Positions 1-6,961 of a DNA stretch of 10,270 bases are shown here, piece after piece (position 1 is the first letter of the stretch; every line of letters begins with the position of its first letter). The translations under genes were made by a program, and so were the position numbers. The DNA comes from Deltaproteobacteria bacterium (GTDB lineage Bacteria > Desulfobacterota > Desulfobacteria > Desulfobacterales > UBA11574), in contig JAFCZV010000045.1 of NCBI GenBank assembly GCA_019314155.1, positions 1 to 10,270 on the forward strand, read 5' to 3'. The notes under the pieces were generated by a model that worked only from the letters and a program-made list of their open reading frames with translations, did no database searches and was not told the DNA's origin.

Positions 1-854
1 TCGGCGGTCTGAACAAGCACCTCCGCCTCAATGGTACCGCAGATCTGCCCTGCGATGACATTAACTCCATACCGGGCGGCCTCAGCCTTGAGCAGATTGT
101 AGACGCGGTGAAGGGGTGTCTTCAGAGGGTTAGTTATCTCGCAGGACACCACCACGCAAGCCTTGCCAGTCCGACGATGAGTCTGAGGTAGACCGATCAC
201 TCCCTGGATGTTGGTGAAGCCTCCGTGCTTGCCGCGCACATAACTGGCCAGCTTTTTCGCGATCGATAAATCCGTCGTGTCCAGCACCACGTTGAAATAC
301 GCGTCGTGTTCCTCCAAGGCGCCGACGATCGTGGCTCCCGCCGTCAGATGCAACTTCGCCGGCCCGATGTCGGGAGCCCGCTCCGGATCCACGAGGACGG
401 CCTCTTTGAGCCCCTCGTAATTGCCCTTGCGGATGAAGGTCAGACCCTCGTTCTCCGGGCGCCGTGCGTTCTTGCCGGTGAAGTAGATAGGCACGTCGTA
501 CCGCTTATGCAGCTCCTGGCCAAGATCCTCGGCAAATTCCTTACATTCCTCAATGGTAATGTCCTTGGCCGGGTAGATCTCGATGGTGTCCACGGCCCCG
601 ATACGCGGGTGGCGACCGTGCTGCTTCTCCATGTCGATGAGCTCGTAAGCCTTGCCGGCCGCGTCGAGCAATGCCTCTTTCATCGCCTCGGGGCGACCTA
701 TCACCTCGGCCGGCAGGCGGTCGAAGTCAGAATCGGGCTCGTACCCGATGAGCTTCACGCCGTCGCGTCCCCTCAGCTGATCCATGATCGCCTCTATAAC
801 CTCTGGGCGGGTGCCATCACTAAAATTGGGGTCCGAGAGAATGTAATTTGCCAT
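1..854 (-). CDS. ftcD: Glutamate formimidoyltransferase, C-terminus cut by the window edge
   Basis: Transfers the formimino group between formiminoglutamate and tetrahydrofolate, linking histidine breakdown (or purine fermentation) to the one-carbon folate pool in the cytosol. The 284 visible codons begin ATG-GCA-AAT at 854, preceded by the strong ribosome site AAAGGAG (863-869 on this strand). The N-terminal half carries a HGRHPRIGAVDTIEIYP block around residues 79-95; its His82 falls at the same number as the catalytic histidine of the mammalian enzyme. The frame is open to base 1. Monofunctional bacterial versions are about 300 residues, so only a short tail is missing, unless a cyclodeaminase domain follows outside the window. 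Base composition is GC-richer than the two genes to its right. The 500-base leader is unusual and described separately. Family call is very secure. Confidence 0.93.
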   Translation of the reverse strand, partial: MANYILSDPNFSDGTRPEVIEAIMDQLRGRDGVKLIGYEPDSDFDRLPAEVIGRPEAMKEALLDAAGKAYELIDMEKQHGRHPRIGAVDTIEIYPAKDITIEECKEFAEDLGQELHKRYDVPIYFTGKNARRPENEGLTFIRKGNYEGLKEAVLVDPERAPDIGPAKLHLTAGATIVGALEEHDAYFNVVLDTTDLSIAKKLASYVRGKHGGFTNIQGVIGLPQTHRRTGKACVVVSCEITNPLKTPLHRVYNLLKAEAARYGVNVIAGQICGTIEAEVLVQTA

Positions 855-858
855 TTGC

Positions 859-939
859 CTAACTCCTTTCGATAAGTGTTTTAATTTCTGAGGAATTTTC
901 AGCCACAAATTCCTCATCCTTCCAGCCGACAGGGTTCAT
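859..939 (-). other. Possible 26-codon upstream ORF abutting ftcD
   Basis: An ATG at 939 opens a 26-residue frame (begins MNPVGWKDEEF, ends IERS) whose TAG stop lies 4 bases before the ftcD ATG. The ftcD ribosome site sits inside its last codons, the geometry of a translationally coupled leader peptide. No ribosome site precedes this ATG, and the frame is open a little further upstream with a Cys-rich stretch (KCRTAFCC). It could be a leader peptide, the remnant of a broken gene such as an intron-encoded protein, or chance. Seen only as a reading frame; no function is proposed. Confidence 0.2.
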
Positions 940-1325
940 GCAGCAGAAGGCTGTCCTGCACTTGTGGTCCAACGCCGAAATTTACTGCCTCCACAGCGAA
1001 TGATCCGAGCACAGCAGGGTTCCTTTGCTCCCCGGACGTTACTCCGATTCATCGCTAATACGAACCCATCCGCCACCCTCTCGCCTTTCGATTCACTTCC
1101 CGCTGTCCACGGTTATAGAATCTACTTTGCTCCGAAAATTTCTTCCCGGGGCGAGGAGGACTTCTCCAGTTGCTCGGTATGTCCTTGTCACTGCGCTGTC
1201 TCTACCACCCCGCCGGAGTGATTAACCGTATCAATCACTTGGATATTTCCGCCCTTTTGAGCAACCTACCGCCCGACTAGCCGAAGGCTTTTCATGGCGG
1301 TCCCAAGGCTCTAAGGGCAAGCATT
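880..1325 (-). ncRNA. Structured leader RNA, group II intron-like 5' remnant (tentative)
   Basis: This gap of about 500 bases before ftcD holds no convincing gene. Read on the minus strand it can form several perfect stems: GGGACCGCC pairs through ACCGCC with GGCGGT (1296-1301 with 1268-1273) around an inner AGCC/GGCT hairpin; a 7-bp stem GTTGCTC/GAGCAAC (1259-1265 with 1169-1175) encloses a 7-bp hairpin AAGTGATT/AATCACT (1233-1239 with 1217-1223). Purine-rich connectors such as GAGCAACTGGAGAAGTCC look like domain I of a bacterial group II intron, by general resemblance only. No domain V motif, no reverse transcriptase and no clear GUGYG 5' end is visible, so at most it is a degenerate 5' fragment. 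A cis-regulatory RNA for ftcD is the alternative. Confidence 0.3.
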
Positions 1326-1340
1326 TTGTGTTATGGGAAA

Positions 1341-1356
1341 AATGAATAAACTCATT
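1341..1356 (-). terminator. Weak hairpin plus T-run after the cyclic-nucleotide-binding-like gene
   Basis: Directly after the TAG at 1357-1359, the minus strand reads AATGA-GTTTAT-TCATT followed by further Ts. The 5-bp stem is all A/T apart from one pair, so it would be a weak intrinsic terminator. Confidence 0.3.
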
Positions 1357-1809
1357 CTAATATATATCTAGAAATTGAACGTTTCTGATTTGAAGTCTTG
1401 TTTTGATGATCTTAGCTATTTCTTTCATAAACAAAAAACCCATTTCAAAGTCCTGAGCAAACAATGTCTCCAAATCCTGCGCTTCCCACTTATAGAGTTT
1501 TACATCTGTAAGAGCCTTGGCGTATGTCGTATAATTTTTCTTTTCAGTATCAATTAAAGCAGAAAAGCCGAATACCATGCCTTGAACGATGTCGTTAATA
1601 GATATCCGTGTGGTATGTTTTTTATCGATCTCGAGTCTCACCTTACCTTTTATTACAGCATAGAGGCTCTTAGCATTTTCGCCTTCGTTGAAAATATAAT
1701 CACCAGCTCTATACTCTACGATACTGGTAATACTTGAAAGCTCGTCCAACATCGAATCATTAAGATGGTTTAACGTGACGATTGATTTTAACTCATTGAA
1801 ATTGATCAT
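1357..1809 (-). CDS. Stand-alone cyclic-nucleotide-binding-like domain protein
   Basis: A 150-residue protein that is essentially one CNB (cNMP-binding/Crp-Fnr sensor) beta-roll: the RAGDYIFNEGENAKSLYAVIKGKVRLE stretch (34-60) is typical of beta strands 2-4, and helices close the C-terminus (about 110-145). There is no helix-turn-helix domain, so it is not a complete Crp/Fnr transcription factor. The phosphate-binding cassette expected near 80-97 reads GFSALIDTEKKNYTTYAKA and lacks the Glu and Arg that bind the cyclic phosphate in Crp, so ligand binding is doubtful. The start ATG at 1809 has the purine-rich ribosome site GGAAGGAAAA. It is clearly AT-richer than ftcD and thiI. It lies 183 bases downstream of thiI on the same strand. 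Domain call is good; the partner and role are unknown. Confidence 0.8.
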   Translation of the reverse strand: MINFNELKSIVTLNHLNDSMLDELSSITSIVEYRAGDYIFNEGENAKSLYAVIKGKVRLEIDKKHTTRISINDIVQGMVFGFSALIDTEKKNYTTYAKALTDVKLYKWEAQDLETLFAQDFEMGFLFMKEIAKIIKTRLQIRNVQFLDIY

Positions 1810-1860
1810 TTTTCCTTCCTCTCTTTTGTTGGTTTAATCTGCAATGAAAAACTTCAATTA

Positions 1861-1989
1861 CTATGCGATCTTCTCAACTGTTTTCGACCATTGCTTCAAT
1901 CCGGCCTGGCGAAAAGCGTCATTATGCTGGTAACGAAAACATTGGGGTCGCCCATTCTTAACAAGAACTTTAAAAGGTTGTGTGCAATA
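1861..1989 (-). pseudogene. Start-less open frame between thiI and the CNB-like gene, possible gene remnant
   Basis: After the thiI stop (TGA then TAA) the same frame is open for 42 codons to a TAG at 1861-1863 and reads like real protein, with segments such as FKVLVKNGRPQCFRY and AFRQAGLKQWSKTVEKIA. There is no ATG or GTG start and no ribosome site at its left edge. It may be the tail of a lost gene or a chance frame. I do not recognise the family. Confidence 0.22.
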
Positions 1990-1992
1990 TTA

Positions 1993-3270
1993 TCAGGATA
2001 TCTTCTCTAGGCCGCTCAAGCATTGTTCAAGATATTTTGTTATGTTAATTTTCTTTTCTACTTTTTCAACTTCGAACACTTTCCCGCGAATGGTGGGACG
2101 GTCTGGCACCCCTTTGCATGGATCTGACGGGATGGCAGCGACCGGCATCGTTCCTATGCGGCCGGCCAGGGTGACGACTTCATCCTTATCAAACCCGAAG
2201 AGGGGTCGATGCACCGGCATCATTACGGCACTGTCGAGCACTCTGAGGTTCCTGGCTGTTTGGCTGGCCTGTTCGCCGAGTATTTCCCCGGTCACGATAC
2301 CTTGGCAGTCATTGAGAAAGCAGATCTGTTCGGCCACTTTATACATAAAACGCTTGCAAAGCAGACAAGTGATGCCTTTTTGGGATCCGTGTTGAATAAA
2401 CGCATCCAGTGCAGATTGATATGAAGCGATATAGACGGTGGGCGCTTTGGGGGCCCCTTTTGTATATTCAAGCAAAACCTTAATGTTTTCCAGCGCTATT
2501 TCTCTTACAGAAGAGACATTTGCCTTGGAGCCTTTGCCGGTATTATCAGGATCCATGACAACAAAAATCGGAATAGCGCCCCGCCGCATTGCCAGCCAGG
2601 CCGCCACCGGCGAATCCAAACCACCGCTAACCAGTGCCACCAGTTGATTTTCCAACCCCAGCGGAAAGCCTCCGGGGGATTTAATCCGCTCTGCTGATAT
2701 GAAAGCGTGATCTTCATAAACCTCTATCTCCGGCTTGCTCTCAATCTTGCCGCCCCAAGGGCCCATTTTCCATTTTGGTCCTTTTTTGAAGCGAGGCCTT
2801 GAAAATCCTTTTTGCGACCCGTTGTTAAGAGCTATCTTATTACATAAGCTGATGATGTCTTGTTTTAGAGAGGGAATATCTAACTTCGGGTTCTTTATTG
2901 CCCGCACTGCGATTTTGAACCTGCCGGAGCCGATTCCGTGTGCCGCCATCAGTTTGGCCGCAACCGATACAACAGCGATTTTATCGCGAACTGAAGTGCG
3001 AAAACAGGGTGAAATGGAAGAGATCCCAAAAGTTCGTCCGACAATTGCAATTAATAAATCGACATCCGTGTCTTGCTGGTTTTCAAAATAGATATAAAGA
3101 CGACCTTGGCGCGTAAAAAACCTGGTGCGGCCTAGAAGATCCGGCCCTTCTGAGACCGCTAATGCCCGCTTGATGTTATTATGAATAAGATCTTCAATAT
3201 ACTCCTGCGACTGGGTGGACTTTACCCCGAACTCACCGGTATATCTGACTAAAATGCAGTTATAAATCAT
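1993..3270 (-). CDS. thiI: tRNA 4-thiouridine synthetase ThiI, CXXC-containing type without rhodanese domain
   Basis: Adenylates U8 of tRNA and replaces O4 with sulfur; many homologues also serve thiamine thiazole sulfur transfer. In 425 residues one sees the N-terminal ferredoxin-like and THUMP regions (about 1-195), the RIKSPGGFPLG linker (195-205), and the PP-loop ATP pyrophosphatase motif SGGLDS at 215-220, followed by the adenylation domain. There is no C-terminal rhodanese domain as in the E. coli enzyme. Instead it has a CLLC motif at 302-305 and a third cysteine at 385 (SDPCKG), the set reported for methanogen ThiI, where it binds an iron-sulfur cluster. A Lys-rich insertion occupies about 153-175. 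The ATG at 3270 lacks a clear ribosome site; a good promoter lies only about 15 bases upstream, so the leader is very short. Function call secure; cofactor inferred. Confidence 0.9.
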   Translation of the reverse strand: MIYNCILVRYTGEFGVKSTQSQEYIEDLIHNNIKRALAVSEGPDLLGRTRFFTRQGRLYIYFENQQDTDVDLLIAIVGRTFGISSISPCFRTSVRDKIAVVSVAAKLMAAHGIGSGRFKIAVRAIKNPKLDIPSLKQDIISLCNKIALNNGSQKGFSRPRFKKGPKWKMGPWGGKIESKPEIEVYEDHAFISAERIKSPGGFPLGLENQLVALVSGGLDSPVAAWLAMRRGAIPIFVVMDPDNTGKGSKANVSSVREIALENIKVLLEYTKGAPKAPTVYIASYQSALDAFIQHGSQKGITCLLCKRFMYKVAEQICFLNDCQGIVTGEILGEQASQTARNLRVLDSAVMMPVHRPLFGFDKDEVVTLAGRIGTMPVAAIPSDPCKGVPDRPTIRGKVFEVEKVEKKINITKYLEQCLSGLEKIS

Positions 3271-3291
3271 TTAATTTATTTACTTTCAACA

Positions 3292-3320
3292 ATTATAAAA
3301 TAACTTGCGATTGATGTAAG
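3292..3320 (-). promoter_or_regulatory. Probable sigma-70 promoter of thiI
   Basis: On the minus strand a perfect -10 TATAAT (3292-3297) lies 17 bases from CTTACA (3315-3320), a 4/6 match to -35. It predicts a start near 3285, only about 15 bases ahead of the thiI ATG. Confidence 0.45.
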
Positions 3321-3334
3321 TCCCACGCATTCTT

Positions 3335-3361
3335 GAAAAGAAAAGCTTTGGAAACCAAAGC
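3335..3361 (-). terminator. Intrinsic terminator facing left, upstream of the thiI promoter
   Basis: Perfect 7-bp hairpin GCTTTGG-TTT-CCAAAGC (arms 3345-3351 and 3355-3361), followed on the minus strand by TTTTCTTTTC. It would stop minus-strand transcripts arriving from the right, yet no gene lies there. It sits upstream of the likely thiI promoter, so it is not an attenuator for that start site. Confidence 0.5.
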
Positions 3362-4006
3362 ATGCCCTCGAATCTTGGACCCCATAAATCCTTTGAAAAT
3401 TACCAACCCTTTTAAAGATGACCCAGATTTAGAATATCATATCATATGGTTGTCAGGTCAATTAAAATCTGCTCATCCATTGTGCCTAACTTGACATCTT
3501 GCCGCGGGATTCGTGGTGCATGAGGGTCGGAAGTTCATATCATTTTCGTGAAACACAGGCTCCTTATAATAGGGATTTTACCCCTGGAAATAAAGATTTA
3601 AGAAAAAAAACACCTGTTTTTGAGCGATAATCCATAAATATTAATAAGATACGTTGCCCGACCCCTATTCGCCCATTCAGTCCTTATGCCCCCTCCGAAC
3701 CGCATAGCAACCGAAATCCGCAACTCACAAAATGCAACCCGTATCCAGAAACTCCTTGATCATTCGGCATTAATTGTGTATACATATTTTTGATTTTACT
3801 CAGACATTGTCTTGCCCTTTTGATATTGATTCTCATTCTTGACCGCTACGGGACTCTCTTATTCCACTAGTTTGATCTATACTTTATCCTATAAAACCGT
3901 TGTTGCAGTTCAAGCACGAAACCTGGATAATTTTGTTGGGAAATCTATTCTTTTTGTCCATGAACGAGGATAATTTGACGCCATTCAAAATCAGGACTTA
4001 CTTGAC
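3362..4006. other. Long AT-rich intergenic region without a recognisable gene
   Basis: About 650 bases with stops in all frames. It has an A/T inverted repeat AAAAACACCTGTTTTT (near 3605-3621) that could act as a weak terminator either way, and a block around 3645-3760 that is C-rich on the plus strand and G-rich on the minus strand, in contrast to its AT-rich surroundings. The minus-strand frame there reads coding-like in pieces but is broken by three stops within 130 bases. Together with the orphan terminator at 3335-3361 this leaves room for a small minus-strand RNA or a decayed repeat. I see no tRNA, rRNA or CRISPR. Confidence 0.35.
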
Positions 4007-4036
4007 TTGACAACCACCAATGATCTTATCTGTAGT
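4007..4036 (+). promoter_or_regulatory. Possible sigma-70 promoter of the QueG-like gene
   Basis: A perfect -35 TTGACA (4007-4012) lies 18 bases from TGTAGT (4031-4036), a 4/6 match to -10. It predicts a start near 4043, which supports translation from the ATG at 4093 and not from an upstream TTG at 4048. Confidence 0.38.
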
Positions 4037-4092
4037 TTTGCAAGAGTTTGTATATTCTCAATTTATCAAAAGTTTGGAAACTGAGGGCGAAA

Positions 4093-4884
4093 ATGAATAG
4101 AATAACTATTACAGATTTGCGCATTCTTGTGGAAGAATATGTATCAGATGAAACATCTCGTCTGGGCTTTGCAGGCTGGTGGCAAACTCCGCTGCTAGCA
4201 AGTGCCCCGATTGATCAACGATTTGATATTTTGCCCCAAATTGCAAGCGGCGACCACATACACCCACATGATTTGCTACAAACAGCAAAGTCAGTGGTTG
4301 TGTTCTTTATTCCGTTTAAACGAGAGCTGGTAAAAGAGAACAAAGAAGGGGACCGACCCTGTCGGAACTGGGGTGTATCATACGTTCATACAAATGATCT
4401 TATTTCCCGATTAAGTCTAGCTATAGAGAGTTTTTTATCTGAGGCAGGCTTTAAGTCAGAGCTTACGCCAGCCACCCACAATTTTGATGAAGACAAATTG
4501 ATGGCTCGCTGGTCTCATAAACATCTAGCTTATCTTTCGAATTTAGGTCGCTTTGGCACCCATCATATGCTCATTACACCTGCTGGCTGTGCAGGTCGCC
4601 TTGGAAGTTTGGTTACGGAGGCCGATTTAGGAAATAATCCTGTCATTGATACTGATGAAGCCTGTTTATTAAAGGCTGAAAAGAAGTGTGGAAAATGTAT
4701 TACGGCGTGTCCTGTAGACGCATTAAATGAGAGTAGTTTCGAACGACGCTGGTGCTGGAATCGCCTTCACGAAAACCGGGATGTTTTGGATTCCTTCACT
4801 GACTTGCCAAAAACTACCCATGTTTGTGGCAAGTGTGCAGCATTGATGCCATGCAGTTTTATGAATCCAGTAGCTAAGCTTTAG
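4093..4884 (+). CDS. QueG-like (epoxyqueuosine reductase-like) iron-sulfur protein
   Basis: A 263-residue soluble protein of the COG1600/QueG-like group. Residues 144-180 (AYLSNLGRFG...ITPAGCAGRLGSLVTEADL) match the conserved core where epoxyqueuosine reductases read GLGxxGKxxxLI..GS...GEixTD. A ferredoxin-like cluster motif follows: Cys191, then CGKCITACP (Cys199, 202, 206). A second group, VCGKCAALMPC (Cys245, 248, 254), is shorter than the canonical second 4Fe-4S motif, and the protein stops nine residues later, without the HEAT-like tail of full QueG. QueG itself is a cobalamin and iron-sulfur enzyme acting in the last step of queuosine synthesis. Whether this shorter homologue does that is uncertain; a related anaerobe reductase is possible. 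The start is ATG 4093 with GAGGG 6 bases ahead; an in-frame TTG at 4048 lacks a ribosome site. Monocistronic. Confidence 0.72.
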   Translation: MNRITITDLRILVEEYVSDETSRLGFAGWWQTPLLASAPIDQRFDILPQIASGDHIHPHDLLQTAKSVVVFFIPFKRELVKENKEGDRPCRNWGVSYVHTNDLISRLSLAIESFLSEAGFKSELTPATHNFDEDKLMARWSHKHLAYLSNLGRFGTHHMLITPAGCAGRLGSLVTEADLGNNPVIDTDEACLLKAEKKCGKCITACPVDALNESSFERRWCWNRLHENRDVLDSFTDLPKTTHVCGKCAALMPCSFMNPVAKL

Positions 4885-4906
4885 CCTGCCAACCTTGGTC
4901 TTATCT

Positions 4907-4932
4907 CGATAGATCACAACAAACGATAGATC
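4907..4932. repeat. Nine-base direct repeat CGATAGATC, 17-base period
   Basis: Two identical CGATAGATC copies (4907-4915 and 4924-4932) lie just after the QueG-like gene and about 150 bases before the next start. The spacing is not an exact two turns. It could be an operator for the downstream gene, near a weak TTTACA (4951-4956) / TACCCT (4974-4979) promoter-like pair, or chance. Confidence 0.2.
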
Positions 4933-5081
4933 TGTTAATCAAAAAGAAAATTTACACACGGATCAAGTTCTGATACCCTAATGGACGTGTCCAGGAAGTC
5001 CCCCGAAAAAAATGACGGTATCTGCAGGGCAGGATGCCACCGGGTGCGGCCCAATACCGACAACGAACAGAGGACTGAACC

Positions 5082-6905
5082 ATGAACGAAACCAGTAAAA
5101 ACAAGCAGACATTAGCACCGGCCGACGGTGCCCAGCCCTACGTGCCCAATGTGAGCCCCCAGAGAGATGCATGGTACACGGCTTTTTTCATTCAAAATCA
5201 CATAGACCACTTTGCCTTTCCCGAACACGTGGCAACTTCCGAGCAGATTCGGTTCATGGTCTACACCGAAGATGAGGTGCGATACTATCCGTGTTCCGAT
5301 CGAATGTTTAGAGCCATCATGAGCCGGAATCAATCCGACTTTCTCCAGAGAAAATACGCCGAAGTTCTGGACCGAGTTCTGAAGCTGATCCACCGAATGA
5401 TCGACGATCCGTGGGAAAAGGATTATCTTGATGCGCTGATCCGCATCAAGTTCGAACATGAGATACGAGACGAGATCATGATTCCGTCACGGCTGGAAAA
5501 GCGTTTGATCAATATATTTCTCAACCGGACCCAGATTGAAGACCCCTATTTCTGCGAAAAGGGGATGCGAAACCTTCGGGCCGCCGGCGCCCTGCGGTCG
5601 ACGGCCTGTCGAAACGCCCTGAACATGTTGGAGGCAGAAGACCTCGGCAACACGCACCGAACGCTGACCGAAACCCGGGAAGTTCTCCGTTTCATCGAAC
5701 TGAAACGGTTGCTCGCTTTGACGGTGGAAACGTCACTCTGGATCGACGATGACGCGGTTCGATTCACCGAATCGGACTACATTCGCCTTTTTAAGCGCCC
5801 GGTGACCGGCGACGGCGCCCAAGCCCTGTTCGACTTTTTGGGTATTCGTGGAAAGGAATCATCGGAACATCCCGGTCTGGTCCCGAAAAAAATTCTGTGG
5901 CTGGGCGACGAATCAGGAGAAATCATGGTCGACCTATCCATCATTCGGCTCCTTGCTCGCCTGGGACACAAGATTATCGTCGGCTTAAAGGAGGGCGCGG
6001 TTTACACCAAGGTTGACTTCGACGACGCCCACAGCGACGAAACCCTGAACAGTGAACTCGATAAAGCCTATTTTATCCAGGAAAGGCACCTGGGGAAAAA
6101 CGAACTCATAGATATTCTTCGAAGCGACTACAATATTATCGTTATTTCCGACGGCACCCGGGAAAATGTCAACCTGCTTTTAGCCTCCACCACCTTTGCC
6201 CGCCTTTTCAAGGAGGTCGACGGCGTTATTTCCCGAGGACCCGACCAGAAGCGACGATTTTTCGGGAGCCACTTCCAGTTCACCCAGGACATCTTCAATA
6301 TTTCGGCCGGAGAGGACGACGAGATCATGGTCAGCTTCAAGCCCCGGCATCCGGCAGTGATCAAGTACACCTACAACGAACTGGAAGATAAGGCCAAGGC
6401 GATTATTGAGGAGATGCGGGCCGCCAAACAAAAAGGCATGACCGTCATGTTCTACAGCGGTATCATCGGATCGATTCCCGGAAGACTCCAGATGGCTAAA
6501 AAGATCATGTCCGTCTTTATCAATCACCTGAGACGGGAATATGCCCTGACCTTTATCATCAACCCTTCTGAGTACTTCGAGAAGGGAATGGATGCGGATG
6601 ATCTCATGTACATGTGGAAGATAGTCCAGCACAGCGGACTCATCGACATCTGGCGCTTTCAGACCTACGAGGACATCGTTCAGGCCTTCCGAATTATGGA
6701 GAGCAAGGTCCCGCCGGAGTGGGTCGGCAAAGATGCCACATTCAGCACCGGATGCACCAAGGAGATGAAGATCGCTCTGGACGTCCAGAAGAAGCACCCA
6801 GAGATGCAGATTGCCGGTCCTGCCAAAGGAAAATTCGTGCGGCGCAGCGACTACGGTGTCGGGATGTTCTACGACCAGCGTCTGGCCGATATCTGCCAGG
6901 GATAG
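5082..6905 (+). CDS. Large uncharacterised protein with a DUF89/ARMT1-like domain
   Basis: A 607-residue cytosolic protein with no signal peptide or membrane segment. The first 260 residues look helical and are not recognised. Residues 268-310 (KKILWLGDESGEIMVDLSIIRLLARLGHKIIV, then LKEGAVY) resemble the DUF89 phosphatase core, in which a strand, a D-N-x-G-E motif, a helix and a second strand carry the metal site. An alternating strand/helix region follows: IIVISDG (352-357) and VDGVISRGPDQ (379-389), the latter like the V-I-A/S-K/R-G strand of that family. The usual Asn of the metal motif is Glu here (GDESGE, 275-280). DUF89 members are metal-dependent, often damage-control, phosphatases of sugar phosphates and cofactors; catalysis here is unproven. 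The C-terminus (GPAKGKFVRRSDYGVGMFYDQR) is Gly/Arg-rich and looks conserved. Ribosome site AGAGGA precedes ATG 5082. It converges with murJ, 56 bases apart. Confidence 0.6.
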   Translation: MNETSKNKQTLAPADGAQPYVPNVSPQRDAWYTAFFIQNHIDHFAFPEHVATSEQIRFMVYTEDEVRYYPCSDRMFRAIMSRNQSDFLQRKYAEVLDRVLKLIHRMIDDPWEKDYLDALIRIKFEHEIRDEIMIPSRLEKRLINIFLNRTQIEDPYFCEKGMRNLRAAGALRSTACRNALNMLEAEDLGNTHRTLTETREVLRFIELKRLLALTVETSLWIDDDAVRFTESDYIRLFKRPVTGDGAQALFDFLGIRGKESSEHPGLVPKKILWLGDESGEIMVDLSIIRLLARLGHKIIVGLKEGAVYTKVDFDDAHSDETLNSELDKAYFIQERHLGKNELIDILRSDYNIIVISDGTRENVNLLLASTTFARLFKEVDGVISRGPDQKRRFFGSHFQFTQDIFNISAGEDDEIMVSFKPRHPAVIKYTYNELEDKAKAIIEEMRAAKQKGMTVMFYSGIIGSIPGRLQMAKKIMSVFINHLRREYALTFIINPSEYFEKGMDADDLMYMWKIVQHSGLIDIWRFQTYEDIVQAFRIMESKVPPEWVGKDATFSTGCTKEMKIALDVQKKHPEMQIAGPAKGKFVRRSDYGVGMFYDQRLADICQG

Positions 6906-6961
6906 TCGAATACCGACGATTTTAATTTTGAACCCTCGAATCCTTAGATAAAATAAACCGG

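Noticed and set aside
306..875. 189-codon plus-strand open frame
   Set aside because: It is antisense to ftcD, whose minus-strand frame has a clear catalytic motif and ribosome site; no recognisable protein features.
3362..3480. TPP riboswitch for thiI
   Set aside because: Only a bare ACCTGA occurs on the minus strand; the paired CTGAGA element and the rest of the conserved core are missing, and a promoter lies closer to thiI.
4048..4092. TTG start adding 15 residues to the QueG-like protein
   Set aside because: No ribosome site there, and it is almost at the predicted transcription start; ATG 4093 has a GAGGG site at good distance.
6903..6925. Terminator between the DUF89-like gene and murJ
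   Set aside because: GTCG/CGAC gives only a 4-bp stem before an interrupted T-run, too weak to call.
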